Assembly: GCA_021812665.1 (NCBI GenBank)
Contig: JAKAMX010000029.1
Location: 1 to 9,745 of the forward strand
Direction: 5' to 3'
Length of the DNA stretch: 9,745 nt
Origin: a bacterium
Lineage (GTDB): Bacteria > Patescibacteriota > Minisyncoccia > Phycocordibacterales > UBA1550
Shown here: positions 5,962-9,745 of the stretch, one piece after another
Numbering within the stretch: position 1 is the stretch's first letter
Layout of the letters: every line of letters begins with the position of its first letter
Notes under the pieces: model-generated
The model's database searches: none
What the model saw: only the letters and a program-made list of their open reading frames with translations
Told to the model about the DNA's origin: nothing
Position numbers and translations under genes: made by a program

Positions 5962-6894
5962 ATGAAAAAGGTTGTAATACTCAAGACATCGGATACTGAA
6001 TTAGCCAATCAACTTTGGAACTACATTAGCGTGTACGCATATGCGCGCGAGCGTCGTGCAGATATTGTGAACTATTCGTTCTATGAATATGGAAGTAGGT
6101 TTGCAATGCCAGCTCCAAATTTTTTGTTTAAGCTTTTTTTTGTTCTTCCATTTACAAAGTATGAAAAGCGCAAGCAGTCACTTATGCGAAAAATTTGGCG
6201 AAAGTTTTACAATTTATATTCAAATTTTATTATTTGGACCCGCAGAGACGCTGTGCTTGTCTCTGCGGATACTGGCAATAACCCAACCTATCTTCCTCCA
6301 ACAAATTCGAATGATAACCTAAAACAAATTGAAAATTCATCGGATACGATCTACTTGTGTGGATGGCTATTTCGCAACCCAGTTGGCATAGAAAAATATA
6401 GAACTGAAATATTAAATTATATTAGACCCAAAATTGACATAGAAAACAGAATATCGAAGAAGATTTCGGGTATGCGAGATGCATACAAAGCAGTCATCGG
6501 AGTGCATGTTCGCCAGGGTGATTATCGTACGTGGCAAGGTGGACAATATTATATAGACCCAAAAAGAACTCGCCAAATATTAGATGAATTTCTTATGGCA
6601 AAAGACCTACAAGCCCCAGATACGCTCTTTGTTATTACCTCCGATGAATCAATTGATCCAAAAATTTTTGATGGACTTAACATAGAAATATCAAAATCCG
6701 GTGCCGTAGATGATTTGTTCCTACTTTCAAGGACAGACACTGTGATTGGCTCAGATAGCACGTTTGGAGATTTTGCCGCCTACTACGGCAATATCCCTCA
6801 CATTGTGACAACGAATGATTCAGTAGACTGGAACTACTATAGAGAAATGACGAAATACGAAATGGGGAAATACGTAACCTGGGTGCATTTCTAG
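5962..6894 (+). CDS. Divergent GT11-like (alpha-1,2-fucosyltransferase-related) glycosyltransferase
   Basis: A 310-residue protein related to family GT11. LANQLWNY (14-21) corresponds to the GNQxFQY glycine/asparagine motif at the start of fucosyltransferases. HVRQGDY (182-188) corresponds to HxRxGDY, the GDP-fucose-binding signature. LFVITSDE (222-229) corresponds to FSDD. DDLFLLSRTDTVIGSDSTFGDFAAYYG (250-276) lines up with the EDLxLMxxCKHxIIANSSxSWWGAWL block but lacks the WWG. It therefore probably has the same fold with a shifted acceptor or donor preference. The start is ATG 5962, 4 bases after the DUF268 stop; an upstream in-frame start at 5848 lies inside the DUF268 gene and was rejected. 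It is the last gene of the plus-strand operon and stops 1 base before the end of the convergent operon. Sampled rows (6361-6480, 6661-6720) are only 32-35% GC. Confidence 0.78.
   Translation: MKKVVILKTSDTELANQLWNYISVYAYARERRADIVNYSFYEYGSRFAMPAPNFLFKLFFVLPFTKYEKRKQSLMRKIWRKFYNLYSNFIIWTRRDAVLVSADTGNNPTYLPPTNSNDNLKQIENSSDTIYLCGWLFRNPVGIEKYRTEILNYIRPKIDIENRISKKISGMRDAYKAVIGVHVRQGDYRTWQGGQYYIDPKRTRQILDEFLMAKDLQAPDTLFVITSDESIDPKIFDGLNIEISKSGAVDDLFLLSRTDTVIGSDSTFGDFAAYYGNIPHIVTTNDSVDWNYYREMTKYEMGKYVTWVHF
6240..6268. repeat. Perfect inverted repeat, 10-base arms, 9-base loop (inside GT11-like gene)
   Basis: CCGCAGAGAC (6240-6249) and GTCTCTGCGG (6259-6268) flank GCTGTGCTT. With equal base frequencies about 0.1 such perfect 10-base hairpins with loops up to 9 are expected in this window. 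It is a GC-rich island in an AT-rich gene, coding for the WTRRDAVLVSAD region. No T-run follows. Confidence 0.75.
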
Positions 6895-6898
6895 TCTA
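6892..6898. other. Convergent operon junction: two stop codons one base apart
   Basis: The plus-strand GT11-like gene ends with TAG at 6892-6894 and the minus-strand GT4 gene ends with TAG at 6898-6896, leaving a single base between them. There is no room for an intergenic terminator, so each transcript must run into the opposing gene or end within it. Confidence 0.95.
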
Positions 6899-7999
6899 CG
6901 ACAAGAATGTAACAATCCTTTGCGCTCGGGCCGACCATGTGTATTTTTTTACATCCTCTTTTGCCCGATGCGCGCGACTTGCTGCATCTTTTTGAAAAGC
7001 TAGGGCCACACCCTTAAGTAGGGCGTCAGGAGACCCAGGAATTACCAGAATAGCATTTGTGTCATTCAACACTTCACGGATCGAGGGTAAGTCGGAAGCC
7101 ACGATAGGTACTCCTGATGCCATATATTCGAACATTTTAATTGGCGACGTGTATGACAACGACTCTTGTGTGGTCGGAACATTCGGCAGTAGTAGCACGT
7201 CGGCTGATTTTATGTATGATGGAATCTCGTCACGAGATTTGTGCCCCAAAAACACGACATTATTGAGATCTTTTGTTTTTTTACAGTAGCGATTTATGTC
7301 GCTTGCCGTGCCTCCCACAAACACAAAAGTAAGGTCACGATCCTCAAGTTGCTGCGCCGCTCTCACAACAACATCAACTCCTTTCCATCCATAAAGATGT
7401 CCGACGTACATGGCAATTCTTCCAGCCGGAAGCCCGAGCGATTCTCTACTCGCGAGATCCTTACTTTCGAAGTGAGTCAGGTCGACACCATTGGGAGCGG
7501 CAAGCACTTTTTTAAAACCATTTCTACGAAATGCGGTAGCGGTACCCTCACTATTTGCAATGACTCCAACTATATTTTTGAGCAAAAATTTAAAAGTCGC
7601 CAATCCACGCTCAGGAAAATTGTGAGCGTCAAAGTAAACTCTGTATTTGTGGTGCGCATACCACCAAGCGACTTCCGGACTCCGAGTAACGATAATCGAA
7701 TCGGAAGGAACGACGACATTGCGAAGCGCCCATAAAAAACTCAGAGACTGTAAATAGTACCCTATTCTATTGCCATGGAAAACTGAGAGCATATCTGGCC
7801 CGAGCGCATAACGAATAGTAAAATTATTTTGTACATCGTAGTACGAATAAATATCCCCGCGCAGATCATTTTTTCTTGTTGGTAGCACAAGAGAAACATC
7901 TACCCCGAGCAGAGAAAGCGCTTCACACATTTTTGCTATTTGGTATCCGTGTGCCTTCTCTGTGGGCATACGTGCATTCATGATAAAAGTTATCTTCAT
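6896..7999 (-). CDS. Family 4 glycosyltransferase (GT-B fold)
   Basis: A 367-residue GT4 enzyme. It opens with MKITFIMNARMPTEKAHGYQI, in which the HGYQ region matches the acceptor-side loop of many GT4 proteins. VTRSPE is at 104-109 and FDAHNFPE at 123-130. VIANSEGTA (146-154) and APNGVD (168-173) are the usual linker and nucleotide-binding landmarks. YVGHLYGWKGVD (198-209) starts the C-terminal Rossmann domain. TSPIKMFEYMASGVPIVASD (284-303) is the donor-binding block; it keeps the second EX7E glutamate (E291) but not the first (Y283). It is a typical cytoplasmic sugar transferase without a signal peptide. Its start forms an ATGA overlap with the upstream methyltransferase gene (7996-7999), and AAAGAA just before the ATG is at best a weak ribosome site. 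It is the last gene of the minus-strand operon. Specificity is unknown. Confidence 0.93.
   Translation of the reverse strand: MKITFIMNARMPTEKAHGYQIAKMCEALSLLGVDVSLVLPTRKNDLRGDIYSYYDVQNNFTIRYALGPDMLSVFHGNRIGYYLQSLSFLWALRNVVVPSDSIIVTRSPEVAWWYAHHKYRVYFDAHNFPERGLATFKFLLKNIVGVIANSEGTATAFRRNGFKKVLAAPNGVDLTHFESKDLASRESLGLPAGRIAMYVGHLYGWKGVDVVVRAAQQLEDRDLTFVFVGGTASDINRYCKKTKDLNNVVFLGHKSRDEIPSYIKSADVLLLPNVPTTQESLSYTSPIKMFEYMASGVPIVASDLPSIREVLNDTNAILVIPGSPDALLKGVALAFQKDAASRAHRAKEDVKKYTWSARAQRIVTFLS
6922..6973. repeat. Imperfect inverted repeat near the convergent operon ends
   Basis: GCGCTCGGGC (6922-6931) pairs with GCCCGATGCGC (6963-6973), with one bulged T at 6969 and a 31-base loop that contains a T7 run and a small ATGT/ACAT inner pairing. 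It starts 27 bases after the plus-strand operon stop and lies in the 3' end of the minus-strand GT4 gene. It could help end the plus transcript, but the loop is long and no clean U-tract follows. Confidence 0.4.
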
Positions 8000-8610
8000 T
8001 TCTTTTTGAGAATATAAAAATGATGGTACTGATTTTCAAAAGGTACAAATTCTTTCTCAATCACAAAATATTTTTGGAAAATATTGCGGACCGTATTTTG
8101 CGAATATACTCTCTTCCCTATTTCCCAATAATGTTGTCCGTTGAATACATGCTTCCTCGGGTAAGGAAATTTAAAAGCAAATCGAATTTCAGGCAAAAAT
8201 GGCACCTTGAGAAGAAATTGAATTGGCGGACCAAAATGAGGCAGACTCACGACAACTGCTTCGCGAGACACACGGGCAAGCTCTGCAACGGCAGTTTCAA
8301 ATTTTTCAAACGGTATATGTTCAAGAACTTCAAATGCACATGCTACATCAAACATTTGATCGATAAATGGCAACCTTGTCACATCGCCAACCACATCAGG
8401 GTGAAGATCGTCAGCAACATCTACACTTGTGTATTCTATCTTGGTATTCCTTTTAATATAATCAGCAAATACGCCATCGCCAACACCTGTTTCCAGAACC
8501 GAGCCCGGCGCAAGACTAAGCACTTCATAGAGCTGGTGGTAATAGCTCACAAAACGCCCCGGGTGAGCATAGCGGAAAAAGTTATATGCATTTTTATCGA
8601 CCTGTTTCAT
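7996..8610 (-). CDS. Class I SAM-dependent methyltransferase
   Basis: A 204-residue class I methyltransferase of the Methyltransf_11 type. Motif I VLETGVGDGVF (38-48) contains the SAM-binding glycine-rich loop, SVDVAD (62-67) ends strand 2 with its acidic residue, GDVTRLPF (75-82) precedes motif II, and FEVLEHIP (93-100) is the motif IV/helix region. GQHYWEIG (158-165) resembles a segment often found in UbiE/COQ5-like methyltransferases of glycan clusters. No membrane segment is seen. It is sandwiched between two GT4 genes, overlapping the upstream one by 17 bases and the downstream one by 4 bases. The context therefore suggests it methylates a sugar of the same glycan, perhaps as a terminal cap; this is inference. 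The start ATG has no Shine-Dalgarno site and probably depends on coupling to the overlapping upstream gene. A long antisense open frame over it is a shadow. Confidence 0.92.
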   Translation of the reverse strand: MKQVDKNAYNFFRYAHPGRFVSYYHQLYEVLSLAPGSVLETGVGDGVFADYIKRNTKIEYTSVDVADDLHPDVVGDVTRLPFIDQMFDVACAFEVLEHIPFEKFETAVAELARVSREAVVVSLPHFGPPIQFLLKVPFLPEIRFAFKFPYPRKHVFNGQHYWEIGKRVYSQNTVRNIFQKYFVIEKEFVPFENQYHHFYILKKK

Positions 8611-9649
8611 ACCAATGGATAATCTTACTTGTTAAAATACCAAGATCAAAATTTTGCAGTACTTTTTTCTTTAAATAGCTACGGATTTCCTCTTGATCAT
8701 TTGAGTTTAAGAGAGCTTCGAGGATTTCTGCAAGGTTCTTGGGGTCGGCCGTTTTAAAGATAAGTCTATCCGCATAGACACCAAGAAAATCCCTAAATGA
8801 CTCATTGGTCACGACCGGGATTGCTCCGCCCGCTGCGGCCTCAAGCACCACTTTGTCCATTCCGCCTGTTGGGCAGGCATTAATATGAACCGCGGCTTTC
8901 CAATAGTATGGAAAAAGATTGCGCTGCGGAACGTTTCCATAAAAGTTTACCTGCTGCTCAATTTTTTGGTCGCTAATAATTTTTTTTAATATTTTTAAAT
9001 AAGTCTCATCACTTTGCGTTGCTGCGCCCCCAACGAAACCAATTTTAAACGGAATACTCTTCCTTTCAAGGAGTCCACAGGCTAAGAGAATTGTCTCTTG
9101 GTCCTTTATTGGCGTTATTCGGCCAGCACATAATAACTCAGTTGGACGTCGGTTCTCTGAATAACTATCGGGTCGTTTTGTCGCCTCAACATCTATCCCA
9201 TGACCAAGTGCAATTACTTTACATGACGGAACGGTAAAACTATTAAGGGTGTTCGTAAAAATTACGTTTGCAATTTTTTCAGCAAGACGTAATGAAAAAG
9301 TATTAGCGCGATGTGCATACCAAAAACCGACAGGTATCCCCCTTGCTCTCCAGAATGGTCCGCCGAGCAAAACGTATACTTGATTCATGTGCACAAATAC
9401 AGAATCGTATGAACCTCGCAAGCGCCGCAGCAAACGATAAAAACGGAAAATATATTTCAGCCGAGACGACCCGTGCTCTTTTCCTAATGAAAAAACATGA
9501 ACATTCTCTGGTAATGAATATTCCCCTTCTTGTAAACAAATTACCGAGAGACTTTCGACATTTTTAGCAAACTCCTCTAGCCACCGATGGAAAAAGCCAA
9601 GAACGGGATCATTGCGGTCAACCTTTTGTGTGATAATCAATAGTTTCAT
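8594..9649 (-). CDS. Family 4 glycosyltransferase (GT-B fold)
   Basis: A 351-residue GT4 enzyme. It starts MKLLIITQKVDRNDPVLGFFHRWL, with the nucleotide-fold first strand and an acceptor-side loop. WYAHR (110-114) and GHGID (149-153) mark the end of the N-terminal domain. LCAGRITPIKDQETI (173-187) begins the donor domain with the usual R-x-x-x-x-K-D/G pattern. INACPTGGMDKVVLEAAAGGAIPVVT (256-281) is the donor block, in which only the second EX7E position is Glu (E270) and the first is Gly (G262). ATG 9649 is the first start codon after an in-frame TGA at 9692-9694, so a longer form is unlikely. It lies 20 bases after the tail of another minus-strand gene and overlaps the methyltransferase by 17 bases. 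No Shine-Dalgarno site is at a proper distance. The donor sugar is unknown. Confidence 0.92.
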   Translation of the reverse strand: MKLLIITQKVDRNDPVLGFFHRWLEEFAKNVESLSVICLQEGEYSLPENVHVFSLGKEHGSSRLKYIFRFYRLLRRLRGSYDSVFVHMNQVYVLLGGPFWRARGIPVGFWYAHRANTFSLRLAEKIANVIFTNTLNSFTVPSCKVIALGHGIDVEATKRPDSYSENRRPTELLCAGRITPIKDQETILLACGLLERKSIPFKIGFVGGAATQSDETYLKILKKIISDQKIEQQVNFYGNVPQRNLFPYYWKAAVHINACPTGGMDKVVLEAAAGGAIPVVTNESFRDFLGVYADRLIFKTADPKNLAEILEALLNSNDQEEIRSYLKKKVLQNFDLGILTSKIIHWYETGR

Positions 9650-9669
9650 TTTGCAAAGCGTGCCACAGA

Positions 9670-9745
9670 CTACTTGTCTCCATATACCTCCTCAAGGATA
9701 TCAATATCCTTATTGCTATCCTTCAACAATTTTTTGTTTTTGATC
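9670..9745 (-). CDS. C-terminal tail of an unidentified gene, cut by the window edge
   Basis: On the minus strand, one frame is open from the right edge and ends at TAG (9672-9670) after 24 visible codons. Its last residues are DIDILEEVYGDK, charged and helix-like, as is common for protein C-termini. The spacing of 20 bases to the next gene in the same direction fits the operon. The piece is too short to recognise a family, and a chance open frame cannot be excluded. Confidence 0.42.
   Translation of the reverse strand, partial: IKNKKLLKDSNKDIDILEEVYGDK
9694..9711. repeat. 18-base near-perfect palindrome upstream of the GT4 start
   Basis: AAGGATAT and ATATCCTT are perfect complements separated by CA. 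A further TATCCTT copy lies at 9717-9723. The palindrome sits 45-62 bases upstream of the minus-strand GT4 start, within the tail of the preceding partial gene. The 2-base spacer is too short for a good RNA hairpin, so a protein-binding dyad is as likely as chance. Confidence 0.45.

Noticed and set aside
7241..7735. Plus-strand open frame of 164 codons over the GT4 gene
   Set aside because: Antisense shadow of a well-supported GT4 gene; low-complexity translation without motifs.
8020..8622. Plus-strand open frame of 200 codons over the methyltransferase
   Set aside because: It is antisense to a methyltransferase with clear SAM motifs and ordered overlaps with its neighbours; its translation has no recognisable domain.
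9686..9693. GAGGAGGT on the minus strand as a ribosome binding site
   Set aside because: It is 36 bases from the GT4 start at 9649 and codes for part of the preceding protein tail; the nearer ATG it precedes opens only a peptide of about 21 codons.
1..9745. Recoding of TGA as glycine or tryptophan, as in some Patescibacteria
   Set aside because: TGA serves as the stop in the ATGA overlaps at 4285-4288, 5187-5190 and 7996-7999, and reading through would run into overlapping genes.

Overview
This window is the middle of a glycan (surface polysaccharide or glycoconjugate) biosynthesis locus. Nearly every base is coding. It holds glycosyltransferases of three fold classes (GT11-like, GT2 and GT-B/GT4), two methyltransferase-type proteins and one glutamine-dependent amidotransferase (AsnB family). 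No sugar-nucleotide synthesis genes, flippase, polymerase, ligase, mobile elements, RNA genes or CRISPR arrays are visible.

Layout: two operons meet tail to tail. The plus-strand operon runs from the left edge to 6894. It contains the C-terminal part of a canonical alpha-1,2-fucosyltransferase (GT11), asnB, a GT-B glycosyltransferase, two GT2 glycosyltransferases, a DUF268 protein and a divergent GT11-like transferase. The minus-strand operon enters from the right edge and ends at 6896. In its own reading order it contains the tail of an unidentified gene, a GT4, a class I SAM methyltransferase and a second GT4. The two operon ends are one base apart. Within each operon genes either overlap (ATGA 4-base overlaps at 4285-4288, 5187-5190 and 7996-7999; longer overlaps at 3413-3423 and 8594-8610) or lie 2 to 20 bases apart. 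This implies co-transcription and translational coupling, with promoters outside the window.

Organism: a bacterium using the standard stop code (TGA is used as a stop in the overlaps). None of the nine visible gene starts has a convincing Shine-Dalgarno sequence. The compact gene packing, AT-rich leaders and family variants recall Candidate Phyla Radiation (Patescibacteria/Parcubacteria) genomes, but Bacteroidota would also fit the lack of Shine-Dalgarno sites. This placement is inference and is tentative.

How the genes may work together (inference): cytoplasmic glycosyltransferases would add sugars one after another to a lipid-linked acceptor. The GT11 enzymes would add fucose or a related 6-deoxyhexose. 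The AsnB-like enzyme may amidate a uronic acid residue rather than make free asparagine. The methyltransferases may cap or decorate the glycan. Points worth a second look are the in-frame stop just upstream of the first GT11 motif, the pair of GT11-fold proteins with different active-site regions, a GT-B enzyme with Asn in place of the second Glu of the EX7E motif, the DUF268 protein, and several strong intragenic inverted repeats that the coding sequence does not obviously require.
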